41,767 nt of DNA. Source: Pirellulales bacterium (GTDB lineage Bacteria; Planctomycetota; Planctomycetia; Pirellulales; JAEUIK01). Below are positions 31,825-41,296 of this stretch, one piece after another (within the stretch, counting starts at the first letter, position 1; each line of letters starts with the position of its first letter). The stretch lies in the NCBI GenBank assembly GCA_019636335.1, contig JAHBXR010000037.1, positions 1-41,767 on the forward strand, read 5' to 3'. Under the pieces are notes generated by a model. That model saw only the letters and a program-made list of their open reading frames with translations. It had not been told where the DNA came from and searched no databases. A program made the position numbers and the translations under genes.

Positions 31825-34800
31825 ATGCCTGGCCGCTCGTTCGCCATCGTCTTGCTGTTCCTGTCATCGCTGCATTCATGGTCGGCTACCGCAAGTGCCA
31901 ACGAACAGCCGATCGAATTCAATCGCGACATCCGGCCCATCCTGTCGGACAACTGCTACTTCTGCCACGGGCCGGACAAGAACAAACGCGAGGCCGATCT
32001 GCGGCTCGACCAGCAGGAAGATTTGTTGGGCGAAAGCTCCGCGGGCCCCGTCATCACGCCGGGCGAGCCCGACGAGAGCGAGCTCTGGCGGCGCCTTACC
32101 TCGCCCGATGCCGACGAGCACATGCCCCCCGCGGCATCGGCCAAGGTGCTCAGCGGCGCACAACTCGATCTCATCCGGCGCTGGATCGAACAAGGCGCGC
32201 CGTGGGAGGGACATTGGTCCTTCACCCCGGTTCGACGCCCCGCGCCTCCCGAGATCGATGGCACGGCCGCAGCTAGCCCGATCGATGCCTTCCTGCTGCG
32301 CGATCTCGTCGCGCGCAAGCTGCAATTCTCTCCGGCCGCGCCCCCACACGTGCTGGCGCGGCGATTGGCGTTCGATCTGACCGGTCTCCCCCCGACTCGT
32401 GAGGAGGTGGAGGCGTTTGCGGCCGACTCCTCACCAGCCGCCTACGAAGCCTTCGTCGACCGGCTGCTCGCCTCTCCCCGCTTCGGCGAGCGCATGGCGG
32501 TGTGGTGGCTCGATCTCGTGCGTTATGCCGATACGGTGGGCTATCACGGCGATCAACCGGTGAGCGTTTACCCCTTTCGCGATTGGGTCATCGAGGCCTT
32601 CAACGCGAACAAACGCTTTGATGAGTTCACGCGCGAGCAGTTGGCGGGCGATCTGATGCCCGATCCAACCATGGCGCAGCGCATCGCCTCGGGCTACAAC
32701 CGCCTGGGCATGATGAGCGCCGAAGGGGGCGTGCAGGACAAGGAATACCGCGCCAAGTACGCCGCCGAACGGGTGCGCAACGCGAGCCTTACCTGGATGG
32801 GGAGCACGCTCGGCTGCGCCGAGTGCCACGACCACAAGTACGATCCCTTTACGGCCAAAGACTTCTATCGCTTCGAGGCGATCTTCGCCGACATCAAGGA
32901 GCGCGGCTTCTACGGTGGCGCCAACGTCTCAGGAGACTGGGGACCCAAGCTCCAGGTACCATCGCCCGAGCAGGCCAGTCAACTGGCCGAACTTGATTCG
33001 CAGATCGCCAGCGTCCAGCGCGAACTCAAGCGTCAAACGCCGGAGCTCGACGCGGCACTCGCCGCCTGGGAGGCGACGCAGGTCCTGTGGACGATGCTGC
33101 GACCGGCCGAGTTGTCGTCCCTCGCTGGCGTCACGCTGACCGTGCAGGAGGATGGCTCCGTGCTCGCCAGCGGCACGAATCCGCCCAACGATACCTACAC
33201 GGTGCGTTTCGCCGATGTACCAGCCGGCGTGACGGCCATTCGCATGGAGGTCTTGCCCCACGACTCGCTCCCCACGAAGGGACCGGGGCGCGCCGGCAAC
33301 GGAAACTTCGTGCTGACCGAACTGGGCGCCACGCTGCGTGCGGCCGATACCGAGTCTGACGTCCCTGTAAAGTTCTCTGCCGCCGAGGCGAGCCACGAGC
33401 AGACGATCGCCGCGGAAATGAACCCCTACGGCAAATGGACCGCGGCGGCAGCCATCGATGGCGATGCGAAAGGCAAGTCCTGGGGCTGGGCGATTCTCGA
33501 GCAAGCGGGCAAGCCCAACCAGGCCCTCTTCCAGACCGAAGGAGAACTGCCCGGCGAATCGGGTGCGTTCCTCACGCTGATACTGGCGCAGAACCTGGAA
33601 ACCTCCCAGCACACGATCGGGCGGTTCCGCATCTCCGTGACCACGGCGCCGCAACCGGTGACGCTCGCTAATTCTCCGCCGGAAGAGATTGCGGCGATCG
33701 TGGCGACGCCGCGCGAGACGCGCACCGAGAAGCAAGCCAAGACCCTCGCGGCGCACTTCCGCGCCGTCACGCCCCTCTTGCAACCGCAGCGCGATCGCCT
33801 GAAGCGACTCGAAGCGGATCGCGATACGCTCAACAAGCAAATCCCCACGACCCTGGTCACCGAATCGGTCGAGCCGCGACCGATTCGCCTCCTCGCGCGC
33901 GGCAACTGGATGGATGAAACCGGCGAAATTGTCTCGTCCGGCGTGCCCGAGTTTCTGCCGCAGCCACCGGCCAGCGAAGCTCGCTTCACGCGTCTCGATC
34001 TCGCCCATTGGCTCACGTCGCCCGAGAATCCTCTCGTGGCAAGGGTTTTTGTGAACCGCATTTGGAAACTGCTCTTTGGCGCGGGGTTGTCGCGCCGCGT
34101 CGACGATCTGGGGGCGCAGGGCGATTGGCCCACGCATCCCGAGCTGCTTGACTATCTGGCCGGCGAATTCATCGACTCGGGCTGGGATATCAAGCGGCTC
34201 ATCAAGGGGATCGTCGTCTCGGACGCCTATCGCCAATCGTCCGAGGTATCGCCCGAGTTGTTCGCGACCGATCCCGAAAATCACTGGTGGGCACGTCAAG
34301 GTCGCTACCGTCTCGATGCCGAATTCGTCCGCGATACGGCCCTTGCCGTGAGTGGCCTGCTCGTCGAGCAGGTGGGCGGCCCTAGCGTCAAGCCTTATCA
34401 GCCGCCAGGTTACTGGGCGTATCTCAACTTTCCCACCCGAGAATGGGAGAATGGCGCCGGAGTCGAGCTCTATCGACGGGGACTCTACACGCACTGGCAG
34501 CGGCAGTACCTGCACCCGAGCCTGCTGGCCTTCGATGCCCCCAGCCGCGAAGAGTGCGCCGCCGATCGGCCGCGATCGAACACGCCACTACAATCGCTCG
34601 TGCTGTTGAACGATCCCAGCTACGTCGAGGCGGCGCGGGTCTTTGCCGAGCTTGTCCTGCGCAGCGGCGACACGTCTCCGGCAGCGCGGCTCGACTGGGC
34701 CTTTCAGCGGGCACTCTCTCGACCCGTCACGCCACGCGAGGCAGAGATCCTCATCTCGCTCGTCGAGAAGCATCACGCGCAATTCGCCGCCGAACCCAAG

Positions 34801-34929
34801 TCGGCCGACGAGTTGCTCTATGTCGGCGCGCGACCGCTGCCCGGCGATTTGAACCGTATCGAGCTGGCCGCCTGGACAAGTGTCTGCCGAGCTATCCTGA
34901 ACCTGCACGAAACTGTCACGCGGAACTGA
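31825..34929 (+). CDS. Secreted PSCyt1-DUF1549-DUF1553 protein with inserted beta domain
   Basis: 1034 residues from the ATG at 31825, with GGGAG at 31813-31817. Signal peptide MPGRSFAIVLLFLSSLHSWSATASA. PSCyt1 motif CYFCHGPDKNKREADLRLD with haem Cys44/Cys47/His48; HMPPAASAKVL closes that domain. DUF1549 spans about 150-370 and includes CAECHDHKYDPF (331-342). Residues about 425-610 hold a separate beta-rich domain (TVQEDGSVLASGTNPPNDTY, AIRMEVLPHDSLP, NGNFVLTELG), of the type inserted in large planctomycete members and possibly carbohydrate-binding. DUF1553 spans about 720-1020 (VARVFVNRIWKLLFGAGLS, HPELLDYLAGEF, NTPLQSLVLLNDPSY). Divergent from the GHL10 gene; the 204-base gap should hold both promoters, but only a TACAAT (-10-like, 31755-31760) is seen. 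Confidence 0.94.
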   Translation: MPGRSFAIVLLFLSSLHSWSATASANEQPIEFNRDIRPILSDNCYFCHGPDKNKREADLRLDQQEDLLGESSAGPVITPGEPDESELWRRLTSPDADEHMPPAASAKVLSGAQLDLIRRWIEQGAPWEGHWSFTPVRRPAPPEIDGTAAASPIDAFLLRDLVARKLQFSPAAPPHVLARRLAFDLTGLPPTREEVEAFAADSSPAAYEAFVDRLLASPRFGERMAVWWLDLVRYADTVGYHGDQPVSVYPFRDWVIEAFNANKRFDEFTREQLAGDLMPDPTMAQRIASGYNRLGMMSAEGGVQDKEYRAKYAAERVRNASLTWMGSTLGCAECHDHKYDPFTAKDFYRFEAIFADIKERGFYGGANVSGDWGPKLQVPSPEQASQLAELDSQIASVQRELKRQTPELDAALAAWEATQVLWTMLRPAELSSLAGVTLTVQEDGSVLASGTNPPNDTYTVRFADVPAGVTAIRMEVLPHDSLPTKGPGRAGNGNFVLTELGATLRAADTESDVPVKFSAAEASHEQTIAAEMNPYGKWTAAAAIDGDAKGKSWGWAILEQAGKPNQALFQTEGELPGESGAFLTLILAQNLETSQHTIGRFRISVTTAPQPVTLANSPPEEIAAIVATPRETRTEKQAKTLAAHFRAVTPLLQPQRDRLKRLEADRDTLNKQIPTTLVTESVEPRPIRLLARGNWMDETGEIVSSGVPEFLPQPPASEARFTRLDLAHWLTSPENPLVARVFVNRIWKLLFGAGLSRRVDDLGAQGDWPTHPELLDYLAGEFIDSGWDIKRLIKGIVVSDAYRQSSEVSPELFATDPENHWWARQGRYRLDAEFVRDTALAVSGLLVEQVGGPSVKPYQPPGYWAYLNFPTREWENGAGVELYRRGLYTHWQRQYLHPSLLAFDAPSREECAADRPRSNTPLQSLVLLNDPSYVEAARVFAELVLRSGDTSPAARLDWAFQRALSRPVTPREAEILISLVEKHHAQFAAEPKSADELLYVGARPLPGDLNRIELAAWTSVCRAILNLHETVTRN

Positions 34930-34933
34930 CGTC

Positions 34934-36418
34934 ATGGCACGAGATCAGCGAACAACCAGGTCCGGCCTGCCCCAGGCGATCGGCCGCCGCGCGTTCCTTT
35001 ACAACTCGGGCGTGAGCCTGGGTGCGATGGCCTTCGCCTCGCTCGCTTCGCCGGTACCGGGCGCCGAGGCCTTTGCTCCTTCGGAGCGCTCGTTGCCGAT
35101 CGCCCCGTCGATCGATCGCTGGCAAGGGGTCGTGCGGCCGCTGCATTACCCGCCGCGAGCCAAACGGATTATCTGGCTCTATATGGCCGGCGGAATGAGC
35201 CACCTCGAAACGTTCGACCACAAGCCAAGGCTGGCCGAGTTGCATCGCGAGCCCATGCCCGAGTCGATCACCGCCGGGCAGCAGATCGCCCAATTGCAGG
35301 GACAAAAGCTGCTCTGCTTCGCGCCGCAGCACCCTTTCCAGCAGTTCGGCGCGTCGGGTCAATCGATGTGCGAGCTATGGCGCGAGGTCGGACCCCGCTG
35401 TGCCGACGACATGTGCATCATCCGCTCGCTATCGACCGAGGCCATCAACCACGATCCCGCTCATACCTTCATGAACACCGGCTCGATGATCTCGGGCAAG
35501 CCGGCGATGGGTTCGTGGCTGCTCTATGGACTGGGGGCCGAGAGCGAGAGCCTGCCCGGCTTCGTCGTGATGGTCTCGACCGGCAAGTACGGCCAGAAGC
35601 AGCCGATCGCCGCGCGGCAATGGCACTCCGGCTTTCTGCCGGGCAAGTTCCAGGGGGTCGAGTTCCGTGCGACGGGCGATCCGGTGCTTTATGTCGGCCG
35701 ACCGCCAGGTGTTACTGCCCAGCGACAGCGCGACGTCGTCGATGCCATTCAGTCGCTCAATGCGATCGAGGAGCAGCAGGTGGGCGATCCCGAGATCGCC
35801 ACACGCATCAGCCAGTACGAGCTGGCCTTTCGCATGCAAACGAGCGTGCCCGAGCTCGTCGATTTGAGCAGTGAGCCGGCGCATGTCCTCGACATGTACG
35901 GCACCCAGGGGGGCGATGGATCGTTTGCCTCGAACTGTTTGCTGGCACGGCGTTTAGCCGAGCGCGGCGTGCGGTTCATCCAGCTCTATCATCGCGACTG
36001 GGACCATCACGGCGGGGTCAAGAAACAGATCGCAGGCACGATCGGCGAAGTGGACCGCGCCACCGCCGCGTTGCTCACCGATTTGAAGCAGCGGGGCATG
36101 CTCGAAGACACGATTGTCGTCTTCGGCTCGGAGTTCGGCCGCACGCCCATGGCGCAAGGTGATGGCCGCGACCATCATCTGGCTGGCTTCACCATGTGGC
36201 TGGCTGGCGGCGGCATTCGCGGAGGCATGAGTTACGGTGCGACGGACGATTTCGGCTACCATGCGGTCGAAAATCGCGTCTCGGTACACGATCTGCACGC
36301 CACGCTGCTGTACCAGTTGGGCATCGACCACACCCGTTTCAGCGTCAAGTCGCAGGGGCTCGACCAGCGGCTGACGGGGGTCGAGCCGAGCAGAATAGTT
36401 CACGAAATCTTGGCCTAG
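34934..36418 (+). CDS. DUF1501 family protein with Tat signal
   Basis: 494 residues, starting 4 bases after the upstream stop. Tat signal GRRAFLYNSGVSLGAMAF (Arg 18-19). Family motifs: YMAGGMSHLETFDHKP, FGSEFGRTPMAQG, GRDHHLAGFTMWLAGGGIRGG, SVHDLHATLLYQLGID. Domain order and length match the DUF1501 protein at 25894-27396, so the two pairs are probably paralogous modules. Substrate unknown. A 6-bp inverted repeat (AGACTG 36448-36453, CAGTCT 36468-36473) lies 30 bases after the stop. Confidence 0.94.
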   Translation: MARDQRTTRSGLPQAIGRRAFLYNSGVSLGAMAFASLASPVPGAEAFAPSERSLPIAPSIDRWQGVVRPLHYPPRAKRIIWLYMAGGMSHLETFDHKPRLAELHREPMPESITAGQQIAQLQGQKLLCFAPQHPFQQFGASGQSMCELWREVGPRCADDMCIIRSLSTEAINHDPAHTFMNTGSMISGKPAMGSWLLYGLGAESESLPGFVVMVSTGKYGQKQPIAARQWHSGFLPGKFQGVEFRATGDPVLYVGRPPGVTAQRQRDVVDAIQSLNAIEEQQVGDPEIATRISQYELAFRMQTSVPELVDLSSEPAHVLDMYGTQGGDGSFASNCLLARRLAERGVRFIQLYHRDWDHHGGVKKQIAGTIGEVDRATAALLTDLKQRGMLEDTIVVFGSEFGRTPMAQGDGRDHHLAGFTMWLAGGGIRGGMSYGATDDFGYHAVENRVSVHDLHATLLYQLGIDHTRFSVKSQGLDQRLTGVEPSRIVHEILA

Positions 36419-36447
36419 CCTTATCCCCTTCGCCGTGGCAAGTAGTT

Positions 36448-36473
36448 AGACTGTGCCTTTCAGTGGTCAGTCT
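36448..36473. terminator. Weak hairpin after the third DUF1501 gene
   Basis: AGACTG (36448-36453) and CAGTCT (36468-36473) pair across 14 bases; no T-run follows. It may terminate the preceding operon. The rest of the 235-base gap before the malate synthase gene shows no gene and no clear promoter. Confidence 0.3.
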
Positions 36474-36653
36474 TGCCCGACTCCCCCACCATCGCGGCAA
36501 GCCCACGCAGTCGATGCATACCTGCTGCGCCGATGCTGCGCGGGCTGTTCTGATCGCCAGCCAGGCAACCAATGGACGGCCCGAGTCCCGCATTCGTGCT
36601 GTCCGCGCGGCGATACCTGCTCGCCGTGCCGTTTCGCATAGGAGAGAAACGCG

Positions 36654-38552
36654 ATGGGGGAATCTCAGGCGGGCGCTAGCGCGCTCGAGTATCGCCACGA
36701 CGTGCGCGAGGCCTATCCCGACGTCTACACGCCCGAGGCCGTGGCCGCGCTGGCCGCGCTCGCACCGTTGAATGCCGCGCGACGCGAGTTGCTCGCCGCG
36801 CGCATCAAGCGCCGCCAGGATCGCGCGCAACAGAAAGAGCGGATCGGCTTCCTCGATCCGCAGGCCAAGATCGGCCGCACGAACATTACCGTACGAGACG
36901 CACGCGCTGGTCGTTTCGTCGGCAGCGAGATTCCGCGCGACCTCGAGCGCCAGTGGATCCAGGGGACCGGACCGGCCTCGCGCCCCGGCGCCAAGACCGA
37001 ACAGAGCATCCGCAACGTGGCCTACGCGTTGCTGTCCGGCGCCGACGGCTGGATGTTCGATGGCGAAGACGCGCTCGGACAGGTCTCGACGATGTCGCTC
37101 GACAACCAGCGCAATTTGAAGCTGGCGATCGACAAGGATCCTCTCTTCCTGCGCGTGGCCGAAAAAGTAGCCGGCGAGATGAACGCCTGGGCACGCGAGT
37201 TCTTCGGCCGCGAGACGATCGCCGATTGGCGGAAGCAGCTCGACTTCACCACGAAGATCTTCCGCGCCCGCGGCCTGCACCTCGACGATCGCCACGTGCG
37301 CATGAGCGATGGCACGGGCCTGGGCGCGTCAATCGTCGATGCCGCCCTTTACGTGACGAACAATCACCGGGCGCTCCGCGCGGCCGGTAGCAGCGTGGTA
37401 CTCTACCTGCCTAAGATCCAGACGGCGGAAGAGGCCGCCCTGTGGAACGACATTCTGGCCGCGCTCGAGCAACACCTTGATCTGCCTATCGGTACGATCA
37501 AGGCCTACGTCCTCGTCGAGCAGTTGGAAGAGAGCTACCAGTTGATGGAGATTCGCGCCGCGCTGGGCCTGCACTTCGTGGGCTTCAACACCGGCCGTTG
37601 GGACTACATCAACAGCGTCGCCGACGCCCTGGCCTGGGATAAGGGTTTCATCAATCCCAACATCGATGCCATCACGATGACCTACGGCTATATGCGGATC
37701 TACGAAGACCGCGTGCGCCGGGCCGTGAATACGCCCGACCAGAATGGCAACTTCGCCCTGTGGCAGGGGGGCATGGAGCCGAACATTCCCGTCGGTTCCA
37801 CCGAGGGGGTCGCCGCCGGCATGAAGAAGGCCGTGGCGGGCGCCGAACGCGAACAGCGCGAAGGGGCCAGCGGCAAATGGGTCGCGCACTGGAAGATGGT
37901 CCACATCGTCCGCCCCGTGTGGGAAAAGGTCGGCCAGCAGAATCAACTCGGTCGCAAGTTCGAGCCGCTGGGCTACAGCGCCGAGGACGCCGCCGCGCTG
38001 GCCATGCTCGAACCGGCGCCGCGCACGATTCGCGGCGCCCGCGATCTGCTCAGCGTCGCGCTGCAATACGGCAACGCCTTCTTGCAGGGCTTCCAGGCCG
38101 CGGCCCTCAAACCCGCCGACTATTTCGGCAACGACGACGTGCTCTACTTGATGGAGGATATGGCCACCGGCGAGATCCGCTTGAGCATCCTCTGGGAGTG
38201 GCTGCACAAGGGGGCCGCGCTGACCGAGGAGGACGCCGCCACCGGCACCAAGCAGGGGGATCTCTTCACGGCCGGTCTGTTCGAACGGTTGCTCGTCGAA
38301 GAGTACGATAAGCTGTTGAAGGCGGGCAATCGCGACGTCCACGACGACTCGAAGCAGACGACGCTCCCCATTGCCCGCGAGATCGTCAAGACCTACGTCA
38401 CCGAATCGATCAAGTTGCCCTGGTACATCGATCTGTTGAACATCAACCTCGATCTCCAAGACTTGCCGACGGCCCAGGACCGCATTCGCAGCTATGTCGA
38501 GGCCTTCCGCCGTGACGGAACCCGTATCACCGAGAATCTGGATTTTGCCTAG
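36654..38552 (+). CDS. aceB: Malate synthase, long form
   Basis: 632 residues from the ATG at 36654, with AGGAGAG at 36640-36646. Catalyses glyoxylate + acetyl-CoA to malate in the glyoxylate bypass. Signatures: LPKIQTAEEAALWND near residue 250, FVGFNTGRWDYINS near 308-320, and the C-terminal LMEDMATGEIRLSILWEWLHKG with TYVTESIKLP. Bacterial malate synthase A is usually about 530 residues; this one is roughly 100 longer. The extra length lies partly in the N-terminal half (residues 60-250), where GADGWMFDGEDALGQ is still recognisable. Immediately followed by isocitrate lyase on the same strand, so the pathway pair is complete. Confidence 0.92.
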   Translation: MGESQAGASALEYRHDVREAYPDVYTPEAVAALAALAPLNAARRELLAARIKRRQDRAQQKERIGFLDPQAKIGRTNITVRDARAGRFVGSEIPRDLERQWIQGTGPASRPGAKTEQSIRNVAYALLSGADGWMFDGEDALGQVSTMSLDNQRNLKLAIDKDPLFLRVAEKVAGEMNAWAREFFGRETIADWRKQLDFTTKIFRARGLHLDDRHVRMSDGTGLGASIVDAALYVTNNHRALRAAGSSVVLYLPKIQTAEEAALWNDILAALEQHLDLPIGTIKAYVLVEQLEESYQLMEIRAALGLHFVGFNTGRWDYINSVADALAWDKGFINPNIDAITMTYGYMRIYEDRVRRAVNTPDQNGNFALWQGGMEPNIPVGSTEGVAAGMKKAVAGAEREQREGASGKWVAHWKMVHIVRPVWEKVGQQNQLGRKFEPLGYSAEDAAALAMLEPAPRTIRGARDLLSVALQYGNAFLQGFQAAALKPADYFGNDDVLYLMEDMATGEIRLSILWEWLHKGAALTEEDAATGTKQGDLFTAGLFERLLVEEYDKLLKAGNRDVHDDSKQTTLPIAREIVKTYVTESIKLPWYIDLLNINLDLQDLPTAQDRIRSYVEAFRRDGTRITENLDFA

Positions 38553-38567
38553 TCGCGAACCGCGACG

Positions 38568-38599
38568 GCTCGACGTTCCTCCCACCTGAGACGTCGAGC
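38568..38599. repeat. Perfect 9-bp inverted repeat between malate synthase and isocitrate lyase
   Basis: GCTCGACGT (38568-38576) and ACGTCGAGC (38591-38599) form a stable hairpin with a 14-base loop, 16 bases after the malate synthase stop. A pyrimidine-rich stretch (CCTTTATTTCTT) follows about 20 bases later. It may be a terminator or attenuator, or an mRNA-processing hairpin, separating expression of the two genes. Confidence 0.5.
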
Positions 38600-38686
38600 G
38601 TCTGGGGTTTGCCCACGAGTTGCCTTTATTTCTTACTTCATCCGATCCGCCGGGCAAGACGTCCGGCAACTTGAGGAGTGCCAGTC

Positions 38687-40963
38687 ATGAGTTCGTTCGA
38701 GGAGCAGGTGGTCGAAACGCAGAAGTACCTCGATAGCCCCCGTTTCAAGGGCATCAAGCGGCTCTATTCCGCGCGACAGGTGGTCGAGCAGCGCGGCAGC
38801 ATTCCGGCTTCGTATGCGATCGCACAAGGCGCGGCCGAGGCGTTCTACGCCCGGCTCCGCGAGCTGTTCGACGAGCGCAAGTCGATCACGACATTCGGCC
38901 CTTACTCCCCCGGTCAGGCCGTGGCGATGAAACGGATGGGGATCGAAGGCATCTACCTTGGGGGGTGGGCCACCTCGGCCAAAGGCTCGATCATCGAAGA
39001 TCCGGGCCCCGATCTCGCCAGCTACCCGCTCAGCCAGGTTCCCGACGAGGCGGCCGGCATCGTGCGCGCCCTGCTCACGGCCGATCGCAACCAAGTCTAC
39101 AATCGTTCGCGGATGACCGCCGAGAAGCGCGCCGCCACGCGCGAGGTCGACTATCGCCCCTTCATCATCGCCGATGCCGATACCGGCCACGGCGGCGACG
39201 CGCACGTGCGAAATCTGATTCGCCGCTTCGTCGAGGTGGGCGTGCCGGGCTATCACATCGAAGATCAACGCCCCGGCTCGAAGAAGTGCGGCCACCAGGG
39301 GGGCAAGGTCCTCGTCACCTCCGACGAACAGATCAAACGACTCAATTCGGCACGCTTCCAGCTCGATATCATGAAGGTGCCGGGCATGATCGTGGCGCGT
39401 ACCGACGCCGAGTCGGCCACGCTGCTCGAAAGCAACGGCGACGAACGCGATCAGCCCTTTATCCTGGGCGCCACGAACATCGATCTGCCCACCTACAAGG
39501 TGGCCAATCTCGCCGTGCTGCGCAAGTTCTACAACTCGGGCGTCGCCGAGTTGAACGGCTTCATGCTCTACTCGATCTCCGACGAAGAGTACGCCGAGGC
39601 CGACACCTGGCTCGAGCGTGCCGGCGTCACGCAGTTGGTTCAAGAGGGCGCGGCCCGCTTCCAGAAAGATCCGGCGACGAATGTCGACGCGATTCTCGAC
39701 AAGGCGGTCACTCGCATGGCCGACGTCTGGATCGCCGAAGCCGGCATGAAGACCTACGCCCGCGCCGTCGCCGACGTGATGGAGTTCCGCCACAACGAAG
39801 GGGAAGAGTTCCCCCTGTCGGTCGAAGAGTGGCTCCACTTTGCCGAACGTGCCTCGTTCAACGTGGCAAAGAACAAAGCCCGCTCGATGGGCATCCACAT
39901 CATCTGGGACTGCGAGCGCTCGCGCACCGTCGAGGGCTACTACCAGGTGCAAGGGGGCATCGAATACTCGATCCACAAGTCGCTCGCGGCCGCGCCGTTC
40001 GCCGATCTGTTGTGGATGGAGACGAAGACCGCCGACTTGAAAGATGCCAAGGAATTCGCCGACGCGATTCACGCCAAGTTCCCCGACAAGATGCTGGCCT
40101 ACAATCTCTCGCCGTCGTTCAACTGGGACACCACCGGCATGACCGACGAGCAGATGCGGGCCTTCCCCGAAGAGTTGGGCAAGATGGGCTTCGTCTTCAA
40201 CTTCATCACCTACGGCGGTCATCAGATCGACGGCCTCGCCGGCGAGGAATTCGCCCTGGCGCTCAAGCAGGAAGGCATGCTCGCTCTGGCCCGGCTGCAG
40301 CGCAAGTTCCGCCTGGTCGAGTCTCCCTACTCGACGCCACAGACCCTCGTCGGCGGCCCGCGGCTCGACGGGGCGCTCGGCGCTTGCACGGGGCGCACCA
40401 CGGCCACCAAGGCCATGGGCAAGGGTTCGACGCAGTTCCAGCACCTGGTCCAGACCGAGGTCCCCACGAGCCTGTTGCAAGAGTGGCTCAACCTGTGGAG
40501 TGCCCATTACAAGCACCCGCAACTCAAGGTCGAGTTGCGGCCGAACCGGGCAGGTTCCGACCTGCTCGAGCTGCGCGTGCTCGACGGCAGCGGTCAAAAG
40601 CTGGCGAACGTCGTCTTCGGCACGATCCAGGATCGCCGCGGGCGATCGATCCTCTCGGTCCGCGACCAGAACACATTCGACGTCTCGCTGCGGAAGAAGC
40701 GGCTCATGGCGCTCTTGCACCTGTTCCTCATCCACCGCTACAAGTCGGTGGCGGTGCATTACCTCAGCCCGACCGAAGACAATCAGTACCAGTGCGAACG
40801 CATGCAACGGCTGGGCATCTACTCGCAGGTGAACAACGAAGTCGGCGAGATCATCGTGGCCGACATCGACACCGCGGGGGTGGCCAAGCTGCTGCAATCG
40901 GACCGCGTGGCGCTGAAGAGCCTGATCGAAAAAGAATCGGGCCGGGCACCGGTTTCGGCGTAG
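38687..40963 (+). CDS. aceA: Isocitrate lyase, long ICL2 type
   Basis: 758 residues from the ATG at 38687, fixed by GAGGAG at 38673-38678; the GTG at 38678 overlaps that site. Splits isocitrate into glyoxylate and succinate. The catalytic signature KKCGH lies at 199-203 with Cys201. SITTFGPYSPGQAVAMKRMG, PFIIADADTGHGGD and YNLSPSFNWDTTGM are active-site stretches. The length, a helical insert and the C-terminal domain (about 590-758: GSGQKLANVVFGTIQDRRGR, VRDQNTFDVSLRKKRLMALLHLF, NNEVGEIIVADI) match mycobacterial ICL2, not the roughly 430-residue ICL1. In ICL2 that C-terminal domain binds acetyl-CoA or propionyl-CoA and activates the enzyme (established for M. tuberculosis). Pairs with malate synthase upstream. 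Confidence 0.96.
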   Translation: MSSFEEQVVETQKYLDSPRFKGIKRLYSARQVVEQRGSIPASYAIAQGAAEAFYARLRELFDERKSITTFGPYSPGQAVAMKRMGIEGIYLGGWATSAKGSIIEDPGPDLASYPLSQVPDEAAGIVRALLTADRNQVYNRSRMTAEKRAATREVDYRPFIIADADTGHGGDAHVRNLIRRFVEVGVPGYHIEDQRPGSKKCGHQGGKVLVTSDEQIKRLNSARFQLDIMKVPGMIVARTDAESATLLESNGDERDQPFILGATNIDLPTYKVANLAVLRKFYNSGVAELNGFMLYSISDEEYAEADTWLERAGVTQLVQEGAARFQKDPATNVDAILDKAVTRMADVWIAEAGMKTYARAVADVMEFRHNEGEEFPLSVEEWLHFAERASFNVAKNKARSMGIHIIWDCERSRTVEGYYQVQGGIEYSIHKSLAAAPFADLLWMETKTADLKDAKEFADAIHAKFPDKMLAYNLSPSFNWDTTGMTDEQMRAFPEELGKMGFVFNFITYGGHQIDGLAGEEFALALKQEGMLALARLQRKFRLVESPYSTPQTLVGGPRLDGALGACTGRTTATKAMGKGSTQFQHLVQTEVPTSLLQEWLNLWSAHYKHPQLKVELRPNRAGSDLLELRVLDGSGQKLANVVFGTIQDRRGRSILSVRDQNTFDVSLRKKRLMALLHLFLIHRYKSVAVHYLSPTEDNQYQCERMQRLGIYSQVNNEVGEIIVADIDTAGVAKLLQSDRVALKSLIEKESGRAPVSA

Positions 40964-41062
40964 CTGCCCTCACAGCACCGGCGGCCAGCAAGCAGGGTAA
41001 AGCAACTGCAGTGCCTAATCGCCACGTAGACTTTAAATCGTGGGATGAGGTACTATTGATAT

Positions 41063-41296
41063 ATGGTTAACATTCAACTTCAAGATTCGGTGGCCGCCGC
41101 ATTGACCGCACGGGCAAGCGCGGAAGGACTAAGTCTCGAGGCCTATCTCGAACGATTGGCCGAGATAGATCCAGGGACCGATCCTTCCACGATTTCCGGC
41201 GAGACACTTGTGAGGCTTTTTGAGGAGGCATCGGTCGACGGTCCCCCCTCGAATACAACCTACACGCGGTCCGACATCTATCTTGACCACGACTAA
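41063..41296 (+). CDS. VapB-like antitoxin
   Basis: 77 residues. The N-terminus (MVNIQLQDSVAAALTARASAEGLSLEAYLERLAE) has a strand followed by two helices, like ribbon-helix-helix antitoxins. The C-terminal half (TLVRLFEEAS...YTRSDIYLDHD) is acidic and probably wraps the toxin. The start has GAGGT at 41047-41051. The stop TAA shares its last A with the ATG of the PIN toxin, typical of toxin-antitoxin pairs. Such antitoxins usually repress their own promoter; the 99-base gap after aceA would hold it. Confidence 0.75.
   Translation: MVNIQLQDSVAAALTARASAEGLSLEAYLERLAEIDPGTDPSTISGETLVRLFEEASVDGPPSNTTYTRSDIYLDHD

Noticed and set aside
38633..40897. A 754-codon open frame antisense to the whole isocitrate lyase gene
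   Set aside because: It mirrors the aceA codons; its translation is His/Arg/Gly/Val-rich low-complexity without family features. Strong GC3 bias makes such antisense frames common.
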